Below, piece after piece: positions 27,763 through 37,421 of a stretch of DNA of 64,000 nucleotides. This DNA comes from Microbulbifer hainanensis. GTDB lineage: Bacteria > Pseudomonadota > Gammaproteobacteria > Pseudomonadales > Cellvibrionaceae. The stretch's first letter is position 1; every line of letters begins with the position of its first letter. Under the pieces are notes generated by a model that saw only the letters and a program-made list of their open reading frames with translations, made no database searches and was not told the DNA's origin. The stretch spans positions 1-64,000 of the forward strand of contig NZ_JACZCR010000020.1 in assembly GCF_014904735.1 (NCBI RefSeq), given 5' to 3'. A program made the translations under genes and the position numbers.

Positions 27763-29235
27763 ATGCACTTTGTCGTCAAGTTCTTCCCCGAAATCACCAT
27801 CAAGAGCAATCCGGTGCGCAAGCGCATGTCGCGGCAGCTCGCCGACAACCTGCGCAGCCTGCTGAGACAGGTGGACGACCGCATCAAGGTACAGAAGGAC
27901 TGGGAGAAAATTGACGTGATCGCGCCGGACGCCGTCGCGCACCTGTCGGACCGCATCGAAGAAGTGCTGTCGCACACGCCGGGTATCGCCAATTTCGCCC
28001 GCGTGCGCCAGTTCCCCCTCGGCGACATGGATGACATCTACCAGAAAACCCGCGAGTTCTGGGGTGACAAGCTCACCGGCAAGACCTTCTGTGTGCGCGT
28101 GAAGCGCACCGGCAAGCACGACTTCCAGTCCCTCGACGTGGAGCAGTACGTCGGCGGCGGCCTGAACCAGCACACCGACGCCAAGGGCGTGAAGCTGAAA
28201 AACCCGGATATCACCGTCAAGCTGGAGATCCGCCACGACAAGCTGAACATCATCGAGCAGCTGCACCAGGGCCTCGGCGGCTTCCCGCTGGGCACCCAGG
28301 ATCCGGTTCTGTCCCTGGTATCCGGCGGCTTCGACTCCACCGTGGCCAGCTACCTGACCATGAAGCGCGGCATCCGTACGCACTTCCTGTTCTTCAACCT
28401 GGGCGGGCGCCAGCACGAGCTGGGTGTCAAAGAGGTGTCCTACTACCTGTGGAACCGCTACGGCGCCTCCCACCGGGTGCGCTTCGTCACGGTGCCGTTT
28501 GACGAGGTCGTTGCGGAGATCCTGGAAAACGTCGACGACTCCCATATGGGCGTGATCCTGAAGCGCATGATGTTGCGCGCCGCCACCGCCATTGCTAACG
28601 AGCTGGAGGTGGACGCGGTGGTGACCGGCGAGGCAATCGCGCAGGTATCCAGCCAGACCCTGAAAAACCTCGCCGTGATCGACAGCGTCACCGACACCCT
28701 GGTGCTGCGCCCGCTGATCACCAGCGACAAGACCGACATCATCCGCACCTCGCGCGCGATCGGCACCGAGGAGTTCGCCGCGAACATGCCCGAGTACTGC
28801 GGCGTGATCTCGGTCAAGCCCACCACCCGCGCTCGCCGCGAGCGGGTCGAGGAGGAGGAGAGCCACTTCGATTTCGCCGTCCTCGACCGGGCCATCAGCA
28901 ACCGCGCGCTGCAGAATATCGACCAGGTAATGGAGGATCTACAGGAAGACGCGCCCCCGGTGGAAATCAGCGCGGAACCCGGCGACGCCGTGATCATCGA
29001 TATCCGCCACCCCACCGAGGAGGAGGTGGATCCGCTGGAACTGGAGGGCGCCGACGTGGAGACAATCCCGTTCTACCGCCTGAGCACGGCATTCGCCAAG
29101 CTGGACAAGGACAAGCACTACCTCCTGTACTGCGCCCGCGGCGTCATGAGCAAGCTGCACGCCTCCCATCTGCTCGATGAGGGCTACCGCAACGTGGGCG
29201 TCTTCCGCCCGCACAAGCCCCACCAGCCCGACTGA
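27763..29235 (+). CDS. thiI: tRNA 4-thiouridine and thiazole biosynthesis protein ThiI
   Basis: 490 residues. N-terminal ferredoxin-like and THUMP domains (to about 165), a PP-loop ATPase domain with SGGFDST at about 187-193, and a C-terminal rhodanese domain (about 395-490) with the sulfur-carrying cysteine in YCARGVMSK. It adenylates and thiolates U8 of tRNA; the rhodanese extension also supports thiamine thiazole synthesis, as in E. coli. I start at the ATG at 27763 (MHFVVKFFPEITIKS), the usual N-terminus. It is divergent from glnA. Confidence 0.95.
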   Translation: MHFVVKFFPEITIKSNPVRKRMSRQLADNLRSLLRQVDDRIKVQKDWEKIDVIAPDAVAHLSDRIEEVLSHTPGIANFARVRQFPLGDMDDIYQKTREFWGDKLTGKTFCVRVKRTGKHDFQSLDVEQYVGGGLNQHTDAKGVKLKNPDITVKLEIRHDKLNIIEQLHQGLGGFPLGTQDPVLSLVSGGFDSTVASYLTMKRGIRTHFLFFNLGGRQHELGVKEVSYYLWNRYGASHRVRFVTVPFDEVVAEILENVDDSHMGVILKRMMLRAATAIANELEVDAVVTGEAIAQVSSQTLKNLAVIDSVTDTLVLRPLITSDKTDIIRTSRAIGTEEFAANMPEYCGVISVKPTTRARRERVEEEESHFDFAVLDRAISNRALQNIDQVMEDLQEDAPPVEISAEPGDAVIIDIRHPTEEEVDPLELEGADVETIPFYRLSTAFAKLDKDKHYLLYCARGVMSKLHASHLLDEGYRNVGVFRPHKPHQPD

Positions 29236-29464
29236 CCGGCGGGCCGCATTCGCTGCCTCACGGCGCCGGGACAGCTCCGGACATCACCTCTACCGTCAAA
29301 AGGGGTGATTCTGGTCATTTTTTATGCAATTTCCGCTCGCAGTTGTCACGCTTCGCCACTATAATCGCCGCCTTTGGCCGGAGTGCCGCTGCCCGTCAGC
29401 CCCCGCCCCCTTAGATTTCCCGCGACTTACACACGACTTCGCGATTTACCCCTAGAGGCATCCA

Positions 29465-31273
29465 GTGATAGACAACTTGCGCAATATTGCGATCATCGCC
29501 CACGTCGACCACGGCAAAACCACCCTGGTGGACAAACTGCTGTCCCAGTCCGGCACCCTGGACCGCCGCGATGAGGGCGCCGAGCGGGTGATGGACTCCA
29601 ATGACCAGGAGCGTGAGCGCGGCATCACCATTCTGGCCAAGAACACCGCCATTCGCTGGAACGACTACCGCATCAATATCGTCGACACCCCCGGGCACGC
29701 CGACTTCGGCGGTGAGGTGGAGCGCGTACTGTCCATGGTGGACTCGGTACTGCTGCTGGTCGACGCGGTGGATGGCCCCATGCCACAGACCCGCTTTGTG
29801 ACCCAGAAAGCCTTCGAGCAGGGCCTGAATCCGATCGTCGTCATCAACAAGATCGACCGCCCGGGCGCACGCCCGGACTGGGTCATGGACCAGGTATTCG
29901 ACCTGTTCGACAGCCTCGGCGCCACCGACGAGCAGCTGGACTTCCCGGTGGTCTACGCCTCCGCCCTGAACGGCATCGCCGGCCTCGACTACACCGACAT
30001 GGCGGCCGACATGACCCCGCTGTTCCAGATGATCGTCGACAAGGTTTCTCCGCCTCAGGTCGACCAGAGCGGCCCCTTCCAGATGCAGATTTCTGCACTG
30101 GACTACAACAGCTACGTAGGCGTCATCGGTGTCGGCCGTATCACCCGCGGCACCCTGAAGCCGAACCAGCAGGTGGTGGTCCTCGACCGCGAAGAGAACA
30201 AGCGCAAGGCCAAGGTCCTGCAGGTCATGGGTTACCTGGGCCTGGAGCGCGTGGAAGTGGAACAGGCCAGCGCCGGCGACATCGTCTGTATTACCGGCGT
30301 GGGTGAACTGAACATTTCCGACACCCTGTGCGACCCGGAAAACCCCGAGGCACTGCCTGCCCTGAGCGTGGACGAACCCACCGTGAGCATGACCTTCCAG
30401 GTCAACGATTCACCGTTCGCGGGCAAGGAAGGCAAGTACGTAACCTCGCGCAATATCAAGGATCGCCTGGACCAGGAGCTGATCCACAACGTCGCACTGC
30501 GCGTGGAGCAGGGCGATTCTCCGGACAAATTCAAGGTTTCCGGGCGCGGCGAGCTGCATCTGTCCGTATTGATCGAATCCATGCGTCGCGAAGGTTTCGA
30601 ATTGGGCGTATCCCGCCCGGAAGTGGTCCAGAAAATCGTCGACGGCGAGATTCAGGAGCCCTATGAGCAGGTGGTGATCGACGTCGAAGAGCAGCACCAG
30701 GGCCCGATCATGGAAGAGCTGGGTCTGCGCAAGGCCGACCTGACCAACATGGAACCGGATGGCAAGGGCCGCGTGCGCCTGACCTTTATTGTGCCGTCCC
30801 GCGGCATGATCGGCTTCCGCTCGCAGTTCCTGACCATCACCAGCGGCTCCGGCATCATGACCAGCATCTTCGACCACTACGGTCCGGTGAAGGTGGGCGA
30901 CGTTGCCAAGCGCATCAACGGTGTGCTGGTCTCCATGACCAAGGGCAAAACCCTGGCCTACGGCCTGTTCGCCCTGCAGGATCGCGGTCGCCTGTTCCTG
31001 GGCCACGGTGAAGAAGTGTATGAAGGCCAGGTGATCGGCATTCACTCCCGCGGCAACGACCTGGTGGTAAACCCCACCAAGGCCAAGCAGCTCACCAACG
31101 TACGTGCCTCCGGTACCGACGACGCGCTGACCCTGTCACCGCCGATCCGTCACACCCTGGAGCAGGCGCTGGAGTTCATCGAGGACGACGAGCTGGTGGA
31201 AGTGACTCCAGAAAGCATTCGAATCCGCAAGAAGATCCTGCAGGAAAACATGCGCAAGCGCGCGAAGAAGTAA
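29465..31273 (+). CDS. typA: Ribosome-associated GTPase TypA/BipA
   Basis: 602 residues, a translational GTPase. G1 AHVDHGKTT near 12-20, switch and G2 around RERGITI, G3 DTPGHADF near 77-84, G4 NKID. EF-G-like domains II, III and V follow, then the BipA-specific C-terminal domain (about 480-590). Known role: assembly of the 50S subunit and growth at low temperature or under stress. GTG start at 29465 with GAGG upstream. The upstream gap 29236-29464 contains a TATAAT at 29360-29365 and no other gene. Confidence 0.96.
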   Translation: MIDNLRNIAIIAHVDHGKTTLVDKLLSQSGTLDRRDEGAERVMDSNDQERERGITILAKNTAIRWNDYRINIVDTPGHADFGGEVERVLSMVDSVLLLVDAVDGPMPQTRFVTQKAFEQGLNPIVVINKIDRPGARPDWVMDQVFDLFDSLGATDEQLDFPVVYASALNGIAGLDYTDMAADMTPLFQMIVDKVSPPQVDQSGPFQMQISALDYNSYVGVIGVGRITRGTLKPNQQVVVLDREENKRKAKVLQVMGYLGLERVEVEQASAGDIVCITGVGELNISDTLCDPENPEALPALSVDEPTVSMTFQVNDSPFAGKEGKYVTSRNIKDRLDQELIHNVALRVEQGDSPDKFKVSGRGELHLSVLIESMRREGFELGVSRPEVVQKIVDGEIQEPYEQVVIDVEEQHQGPIMEELGLRKADLTNMEPDGKGRVRLTFIVPSRGMIGFRSQFLTITSGSGIMTSIFDHYGPVKVGDVAKRINGVLVSMTKGKTLAYGLFALQDRGRLFLGHGEEVYEGQVIGIHSRGNDLVVNPTKAKQLTNVRASGTDDALTLSPPIRHTLEQALEFIEDDELVEVTPESIRIRKKILQENMRKRAKK

Positions 31274-31314
31274 TTCTTTGCGGGATGCTCACCCAGCGCC
31301 CTTTGGGCGCAAAT

Positions 31315-31348
31315 AAAAAAAGCGCCCCTCGGGGCGCTTTTTTTTATT
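31315..31348 (+). terminator. Intrinsic terminator of typA (bidirectional)
   Basis: AAAAGCGCCCC, loop TC, GGGGCGCTTTT, with eight T after it on the plus strand and an A-run before it that gives a T-run on the minus strand. It lies 42 bp after typA and 20 bp before the end of the convergent TonB receptor gene. A smaller hairpin (GCGCCC-TTT-GGGCGC) precedes it at 31296-31310. Confidence 0.92.
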
Positions 31349-31367
31349 CGCCAAACAGCGGAATGGT

Positions 31368-33899
31368 TTAGAACTCGTAGCTCGCTTTCAGGTAATAGAA
31401 ACCACCGCCAATACCGTAGGGCGAGGTTTCGTAGTACACACCACCCAGCACGTTATCCGGTTCGCCAACGATGGAGCCATCGATCTTTCCGCCCTTTTCA
31501 TCGAACAGATTAGACGCACCGGCGGTCAGGAATATCGCTTGTGTTGCCTGGAAGGTAGCTTCCATATCGACGGTAAACGCAGAACCCAGCTGCTCGCCGA
31601 ACCAGTCGGCGTGAACTCCGACATACTCACCATAGTAATTTGCGCGCACGAAGGCACTGACCTTGTCCCAGTTTTGCGCCATGGTGAAGGAAGCGCGATG
31701 CTCTGGCAGTCCGCGCTCCAGACGGACCGCTTTACAGATCTCGCCCTGGTTATTCACAAAGGCACCACCACAGGTGGCATCGCCGCCGATTACCTCGGTC
31801 TTATTCCAGTTGTAGGCCAGGCTGAAATCGGTGGCGCCGCCCAACAGCTCCGCGCCATAGGTTGCCACCACATCGACACCGGAGGTTTCGGTATCGAAAT
31901 CATTGGCAAAATAGTTGATTTGTCCGATCAACTCCGGATTGGGCACACCGGCGGCCGCCATGGCCGCGCGCTGGGCGTCGGTGGGTGCGGCGTTATCGGT
32001 CAGCGCAATGCGGTCGTCCACTTCGATGTAATAGGCATCGATGGTCAGGTCGACAGCGCCTGCTGAAATGACCAGGCCAGTGGCGAAGTTAACCGACTCC
32101 TCCGGCGTCAACTCTGCTTCACCCAGCTTGGGCGCCGGCAGGGTTTGCGCCTGGGTCAATTGACCGCCGACGATGGAGGTCTGGGTATTGACCACAGAAG
32201 CCTGCCCCATGGTCGGTGCACGGAAACCGGTACTGTGGGAGCCGCGCCAGGCGATGTTGTCGCTCAATTGCCAGTTAAAGGCCAGTTTGTAGTTCGCGGT
32301 ATCCCCAAAGGTATCGAAGTTTTCGTAGCGCACTGCACCGCCCAGCAACAGGTCATCGGTGACCTGGTTCTCCAGGTCCACATAGAGCGCGTAGTTGCTG
32401 CGCTCTGCGGTGCCTGCGGAATCAATCGAGAAGCCGGCAAATCCGTGTGAGCCGATATTGAAGCCCTGCTCTGCCAGCGGTCCTACCTGCCAGGACATGC
32501 CTTCACCAGCGATGATCTGGAACGACTCTTCACGCCACTCGGTACCCATGGCAAGACTCAGGGTATCGAACTGCTTTTGCAGGTCGAAGTTCAGCGTCTT
32601 TTCCAGCTGGATGTAAGCACCGGTATTGAAATTGCGCTTGCTGTCCGGGCCAAACGACGGGTTGATGGTGTTGTTGAGACCGAATTCCGCCTCGTTACGA
32701 CCAACAGAGCCGCTGACATCGTAACCCCATCCTTGCATGAAACCATCGGCAAACTCGCCGCGACGACCCGCGGTAATTGAGGTGTCGGTAATGTCGCCGA
32801 CAAAGCGGGGGGTATAACCACCGGGGATCATTTTGTTGAAGACGAAGCAGTTATCGTCAGCCATTAACCCGGAAGTCACCATATCGGAACCATCCGCCAG
32901 TGGCGTTGTGCGGTAGGCATCGCAACTCGCCGCATTGCCATCCAATGCGCCGACCAGTCGAACCGGTCCGTCTGTGTATACGCCATCACGGCCATTCGGG
33001 TTCCGGTAATAGAATCCGCCGTCCACCATGCGGTTGGAATAGTTGCCAAACGCGTAAATTTCGCTGCCATCTTTCAGGTCGATGCCGAAATTGCCAAACA
33101 GGGTCAGGTCATCTTCGATCTTGGGCGAACCCCAAATCTGCGCCGGTTCCGGCACAGCGGTATTGCCGGCGTCGATCATTGCCTGCGCGTCCGGGCGCTG
33201 CACCGAACGAGAGGTGGCATCAGCATTCTTCATCTGGAAACTTAAATTCAGGAATCCTGAATCGGTCATGGGCATACCATAGTTGCCCGCCATGGTCGTA
33301 GTCTGGCCGTCGCCCTCAAAAAACTCGCCGTTTTTGACTTCCAGAGCACCACCCTCGGCATTGTCTTTCAGCACAAAGTTCATCACCCCGGCAATGGCAT
33401 CTGAACCGTACTGGGCCGCAGCACCGTCGCGCAGCACTTCAACCTGCTTGAGCGCGATGCTGGGAATTACAGAGATATCCGGTCCCTGGGCGCCATCGTT
33501 CAGACCGCCACCCTGGAAGGCAATGACAGAGGCGCGATGACGGCGCTTGCCATTCAGCAGAATCAGGGTTGAATCAGATGACAGGCCGCGCATGTTAACC
33601 GGGCGGATCATCGAAGCAGCATCGCTAATCGGTTGGTCGTGGACGTTGAAGGATGGAACCGAGCCCTTCAGCAAATCGAGCATATCGCTGCTGCCCGATT
33701 TTGCCAGGTCATTCGCATTGAGCACATCTACCGGCACTGGGGATTCTGTCACGGAACGGGGTTTAGTTCTGGAACCCACGGTAACCACTTCTTCAATCAC
33801 TTCCTTGCCATCGCCGCTAGTCTGCGCAAATGCAGGCATTCCCAGGCTGCCGGCCAGTGCGGCCAGGGAAAGCGAAGTAACTATTTGTTGGACCTTCAT
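31368..33899 (-). CDS. TonB-dependent receptor
   Basis: 843 residues. Signal peptide 1-26 (ending MPAFAQ), TonB-box-like segment (EEVVTVGSRTKP, about 38-49), a plug domain (DMLDLLKGSVPSFNV, VNMRGLSSDSTLILLNGKRRH, VEVLRDGAAAQYGSDAIAGVMNFVLKD) and a 22-strand-type barrel ending in aromatic SYEF. The plug motifs are those of the large Cellvibrio/Xanthomonas receptor group often serving glycans or other nutrients; the substrate is not readable. The ATG at 33899 has a GGAGAG site. No neighbouring uptake genes are seen, but a decayed gene lies upstream. Confidence 0.9.
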   Translation of the reverse strand: MKVQQIVTSLSLAALAGSLGMPAFAQTSGDGKEVIEEVVTVGSRTKPRSVTESPVPVDVLNANDLAKSGSSDMLDLLKGSVPSFNVHDQPISDAASMIRPVNMRGLSSDSTLILLNGKRRHRASVIAFQGGGLNDGAQGPDISVIPSIALKQVEVLRDGAAAQYGSDAIAGVMNFVLKDNAEGGALEVKNGEFFEGDGQTTTMAGNYGMPMTDSGFLNLSFQMKNADATSRSVQRPDAQAMIDAGNTAVPEPAQIWGSPKIEDDLTLFGNFGIDLKDGSEIYAFGNYSNRMVDGGFYYRNPNGRDGVYTDGPVRLVGALDGNAASCDAYRTTPLADGSDMVTSGLMADDNCFVFNKMIPGGYTPRFVGDITDTSITAGRRGEFADGFMQGWGYDVSGSVGRNEAEFGLNNTINPSFGPDSKRNFNTGAYIQLEKTLNFDLQKQFDTLSLAMGTEWREESFQIIAGEGMSWQVGPLAEQGFNIGSHGFAGFSIDSAGTAERSNYALYVDLENQVTDDLLLGGAVRYENFDTFGDTANYKLAFNWQLSDNIAWRGSHSTGFRAPTMGQASVVNTQTSIVGGQLTQAQTLPAPKLGEAELTPEESVNFATGLVISAGAVDLTIDAYYIEVDDRIALTDNAAPTDAQRAAMAAAGVPNPELIGQINYFANDFDTETSGVDVVATYGAELLGGATDFSLAYNWNKTEVIGGDATCGGAFVNNQGEICKAVRLERGLPEHRASFTMAQNWDKVSAFVRANYYGEYVGVHADWFGEQLGSAFTVDMEATFQATQAIFLTAGASNLFDEKGGKIDGSIVGEPDNVLGGVYYETSPYGIGGGFYYLKASYEF

Positions 33900-34169
33900 A
33901 GTATCTCTCCAATTAGCGCTTATTGTTTTGTGGAGCAAAATTTCGACGCATAGATAGAATTGAGCTAAATCATCGCGATGAACGCAATGGATTAAGTAAT
34001 AATCCCTGCGAACGAACTGATTGGAAAACATTACTATCGCGAAGTCTACCGATAAGCTCGGTGCGGACTTCACGATAAAATCAGTTGAGCCACGAAAACC
34101 AGTAAAGTCAGGATAATTAATCAGTTGCACCACGCGCGGACAATCAATGACTCTAATCCCGCTGAACGC

Positions 34170-34552
34170 TTAGGCAGCTGGCGGCGCGGTCGCCCCAAAA
34201 ATCGAATCTTCCCGAAAAAATTCCAGTAGTCGCTGCAGGTTGGGATGCGTATCGATGAAACAACGCTTGCGGAACTTACCCCAAGCCACGACAACCGCCA
34301 CTCGGTAGTCCGCATCGCCAAACTGAGCAGGTGCAGGAAGTGGCGCGGCATCCCGCTCTCTGAGAACCTGCTCTATACGTTGCCGCTGGCGCGGGTGTAC
34401 AGGTTTGTGTTGATATCGCTTCCGCTGCGCTCCAGCAAGAACAAGTTGATCGTGGTATCCAGGAGGGTATTGGCAAGGCAGTAGTGATCGAGATCTAGTA
34501 TTTCGGAAATAAATTCTTGGCCGAATTTTTTGCAGCCAACGTCGGAATATTG
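34170..34552 (-). pseudogene. Frameshifted remnant of an unidentified gene
   Basis: Two minus-strand frames look coding. Frame A (34373-34552) has no start and reads EFISEILDLDHYC, NTLLDTTINLFLLER, SDINTNLYTRASGN, then a stop. Frame B (open from before this point to a stop at 34170) reads RIEQVLRERDA, FGDADYRVAVVVAWGKFRKR, HPNLQRLLEFFRED. Codon third positions in both are mostly G or C, as in real genes here. The pattern suggests one reading frame broken near 34375, upstream of and parallel to the TonB receptor. No family recognised. Flanks 33900-34169 and 34553-34826 hold no supported gene. Confidence 0.35.
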
Positions 34553-34826
34553 CTAAAAGATGGATCTACAGAAAATAGAAAAAGGAATATGAGGCCCGTT
34601 TTTACTCCGCCATCCACTAACATTTAGGGCAGGGTATCGAATGCGTAATTGTCATGACGTCGATGACGCCGACAGCCATAACCCCTGATCGGAATCGGGG
34701 GCCTGATAAATGTTGGTTGTTATTATTTTCTCGCTGTTTTGCTGCGCGTTTCAAAATTTTCGCATTGCGGCCAGAGGGTCATAACGCGCACAACGGCGCC
34801 GTTGCCCAGGTGCCAGCGGGAGGCCC

Positions 34827-35345
34827 TCAGCGGCTAAAGAATCGCTGATCCACTTGCCGCCATTCCGCCAGTGCCGCCGGTGTGTGCAGGCAGACGGTCA
34901 ACCGGTCGAACTCCCCCGCGCGGCGATGCAGCACTTCCAGCGCCTGATGGGCGGCAATCACATGGGGAAAGCGGTTGGTCCCGGCACCGAGTGCCGGAAA
35001 CAGCACGCTCGAGATTTTTTTCTCCAGCGCCAGATCCAGCACGCGCTCGTAGCACTGTCGCAACTGCGCCACTGCCTGGGCGCCCCACTGGTCGCCACTG
35101 CTCCATTGCGGCGTCACCGTATGCAACAGGTATTTAACCGGCAACCCATAGGCGCGGGTAATCCGCGCATCTCCCACCGCGCATTCCGACTGTTGTTCGC
35201 AGGCCGCCACCAGCGCCGCGCCGCCGCGCTCGAAAATCTGCGCCGAGAGTCCGCGGCCGCAAACCAGGTGCTTGTGCGCCGGGCAGACCAGCGCATCGGC
35301 CCGCAAAGTCAGGATATTGCCGGAGGTCAGGATCAGATTGCTCAC
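34827..35345 (-). CDS. Macro domain protein (ADP-ribose-binding/deacetylase-like)
   Basis: 172 residues. The macro-domain fold is visible from strand one (LILTSGNILTLRADALVCPA), through the glycine-rich region HLVCGRGLSAQIFERGG, to VLFPALGAGTNRFPHVIAAHQAL, which corresponds to the phosphate-binding loop G-x-G/A-G. Members hydrolyse O-acetyl-ADP-ribose or reverse ADP-ribosylation; the usual NADAD-type loop is modified here (ALVCPAHK), so activity is uncertain. GTG start. It is divergent from a diguanylate cyclase gene, 231 bp away. Confidence 0.7.
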   Translation of the reverse strand: MSNLILTSGNILTLRADALVCPAHKHLVCGRGLSAQIFERGGAALVAACEQQSECAVGDARITRAYGLPVKYLLHTVTPQWSSGDQWGAQAVAQLRQCYERVLDLALEKKISSVLFPALGAGTNRFPHVIAAHQALEVLHRRAGEFDRLTVCLHTPAALAEWRQVDQRFFSR

Positions 35346-35576
35346 TGGATCAACGTTTTTGTATCTGTACTGATGAAACTATAGTCCGGCACTTTGGCGC
35401 CGCAGTGATTCCCCCTATACTGACCGGATACCTCGACCGCGTTCACACTTAAAATGGCCAATCTGGGGACTTTTTACTTTTACCCGCGCGGTTGCGGTGT
35501 CAGCAATAGGTAAAGAATAAATGATAGCCGCCCAAAAGATGTGCGGCCCGGGTCCAACGGAGGTAATGGGCTCACA

Positions 35577-36671
35577 ATGACAAGGACCCCCATGAACTCA
35601 GGGCTCAACCAAGATTTTCCTCTCCGCGACCCACTGGAAGAAGCGCGCCAGATCGAGTTGCGCCGACGCATCCAGGCCTCCGGCTACATGCTGATTTTCT
35701 GCCTCGCCATTACCGGTGCCATGGCGGTAATGGCGTTGACCAGTGGCGACCTTCTGCAGACCATAACACTGTTCGGCGTGGCTGCACTGATTCTCGGCGC
35801 CTACATCACCATCAACATGGTCGGACCCAGTCGCGCAACGCCCTTTCTCGTGGGTGTATTGTTGCTGGTTCTGTACTTCTATCTGCTGTTGTCCGGCGGC
35901 GTGAACAATACCGGGCTGATGTGGGCGGTAATGCTGGTGCCGGGGTTTATCAATCTCTACGGTTACAAGCGCGGCACCGCGACGCTGCTGGCCGTTGGCG
36001 GCCTCACCGCGCTGGTACTTTTCTACCCGGACTTTCCCGGTCTCACTGCGGAATACGACACCGGTTATCGGGCGCGCTTTATTGCGGTCTTTGGTGCTCT
36101 GACTGCGCTCACCGCCCTGCTCGACAGCAGCCGCCACCAGACCCAGCAACTGCTGCAAACGCTGACACAGGAACTCGAAAATCGCGCCAGCACCGATGCA
36201 CTGACCGGCCTCGCCAATCGCCGCGAGGCCTACCGCGCAATCAGCGAGCTGGAGCGGCGCAACCGACATCTCGCCGGGCGCTACACAGTGCTGATCGGCG
36301 ACCTGGATAATTTCAAAAGCATCAACGACAACCACGGGCATTCCTTCGGCGACCGTGTGCTTCGGGATGTCGCCGAGGTTCTGCGCGACAATACCCGCGC
36401 CGATGACATTGTGGCGCGCTGGGGCGGTGAGGAGTTCCTGATTCTGCTGCCCAACACCGACGTGCAGGGCGGCGGTATTCTGGGAGAGAAACTGCGCGAC
36501 AAAGTCGAGGCACTGAGCCAGCGCTACGACCCGCCGGTAAAGGTTTCCATCAGCTTCGGCGTTGCCGAGGGCGACCCCGCCAGCGCCACTCACGGCCAGT
36601 TGCTGGCCGAGGCGGATGCGCGCATGTACCGCGCCAAGGACGGTGGGCGGAACCAGGTCGTCGCGGTTTAA
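35577..36671 (+). CDS. Membrane diguanylate cyclase (GGDEF)
   Basis: 364 residues from the ATG at 35577. The N-terminal part has five or six hydrophobic helices (about 40-185), then a short coiled-coil linker, then a GGDEF domain with RWGGEEF at the active site, DALTGLANRR at its start and GDLDNFKSINDNHGH. The inhibitory RxxD site is absent or modified (VRDN region not seen), so product inhibition is uncertain. It makes cyclic di-GMP from GTP at the inner membrane in response to a signal sensed by the membrane part. A GGAGG lies 13 bp before the start. Confidence 0.85.
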   Translation: MTRTPMNSGLNQDFPLRDPLEEARQIELRRRIQASGYMLIFCLAITGAMAVMALTSGDLLQTITLFGVAALILGAYITINMVGPSRATPFLVGVLLLVLYFYLLLSGGVNNTGLMWAVMLVPGFINLYGYKRGTATLLAVGGLTALVLFYPDFPGLTAEYDTGYRARFIAVFGALTALTALLDSSRHQTQQLLQTLTQELENRASTDALTGLANRREAYRAISELERRNRHLAGRYTVLIGDLDNFKSINDNHGHSFGDRVLRDVAEVLRDNTRADDIVARWGGEEFLILLPNTDVQGGGILGEKLRDKVEALSQRYDPPVKVSISFGVAEGDPASATHGQLLAEADARMYRAKDGGRNQVVAV

Positions 36672-36794
36672 GCAAAAACTGGAGTCAGACCGCCGTCACA
36701 GCCCGAGGATTGGAATGAGTATTCCCGGCAGCACCGCGGCCCGGTGTCGCAACCACGCAATCGGTATCGCATAGCTCCCGCTCCGCAAGTCGGC

Positions 36795-37358
36795 TCAAGC
36801 CTCTGCCGTCATTTCACCTAACAACCGGCCGGTGCTTTCGAGCAGGCAGTTCGACAGCCGCTTGCTCTTGACGCTACGCGACAACTGCAAGGCCCCGACC
36901 ATCGCAGCCAGTATCAACATACTTCGCTCATCGGCATCGTCGCCGTCGAGGCCACCGGCAATCTGTTGCAGCCGTTTTTTCACCAACTGATCTGTCGTCG
37001 CGCTGGGCTCGCCGCGCTGCCCCAGTTCGGCGGCCATGGTGGGAAGTGGGCAGCCCTGCTCTGCGTGATTACGATGGGCTCCGGACAGGTACTGATCGAT
37101 CAGCGTTTCCAGCGGATGTTCGCCGGCCATGTACTCGTCCACCGCTGTATCGCGCTCTGCCACGGCGTGTTGCAGTGCCGTCTCCACCAGCTCGTCCTTG
37201 GATTTGAAGTGGGCGTAGAAGCCCCCGTGGGTCAAGCCCAGCGCCTTCATCAAAGCCTGCAGGCCTGTGGCGCCGATGCCGTCGCGACGAAATCGCCGCG
37301 ACGCCTCCTCGACGATACGCTCACGGGTCTGGGCCTTGTGCTCTTTGGAATAGCGCAT
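36795..37358 (-). CDS. TetR family transcriptional regulator
   Basis: 187 residues. N-terminal TetR helix-turn-helix at about 10-58 (TRERIVEEASRRFRRDGIGATGLQALMKALGLTHGGFYAHFKSKDELV), with the family-typical GGFYAHF. The C-terminal effector domain is variable. It lies 63 bp downstream of a thiolase gene on the same strand and may repress it, as is common for fatty-acid or acyl-CoA TetR regulators, but no operator was identified. Confidence 0.85.
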   Translation of the reverse strand: MRYSKEHKAQTRERIVEEASRRFRRDGIGATGLQALMKALGLTHGGFYAHFKSKDELVETALQHAVAERDTAVDEYMAGEHPLETLIDQYLSGAHRNHAEQGCPLPTMAAELGQRGEPSATTDQLVKKRLQQIAGGLDGDDADERSMLILAAMVGALQLSRSVKSKRLSNCLLESTGRLLGEMTAEA

Positions 37359-37421
37359 AAGTCTCTCGCTTCAGATGTTACCCATCATCTTAACGTCAAA
37401 TCCACCGCGGACAAATTGCGC

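Noticed and set aside
34245..34484. 79-codon plus-strand frame in the gap upstream of the TonB receptor
   Set aside because: Opposite the coding-like minus-strand remnant, no ribosome binding site, and no recognisable domain.
35566..35580. Four-codon leader ATG-GGC-TCA-CAA-TGA overlapping the diguanylate cyclase start
   Set aside because: The GGAGG lies only two bases before this ATG, too close for initiation, so I did not call a leader peptide.
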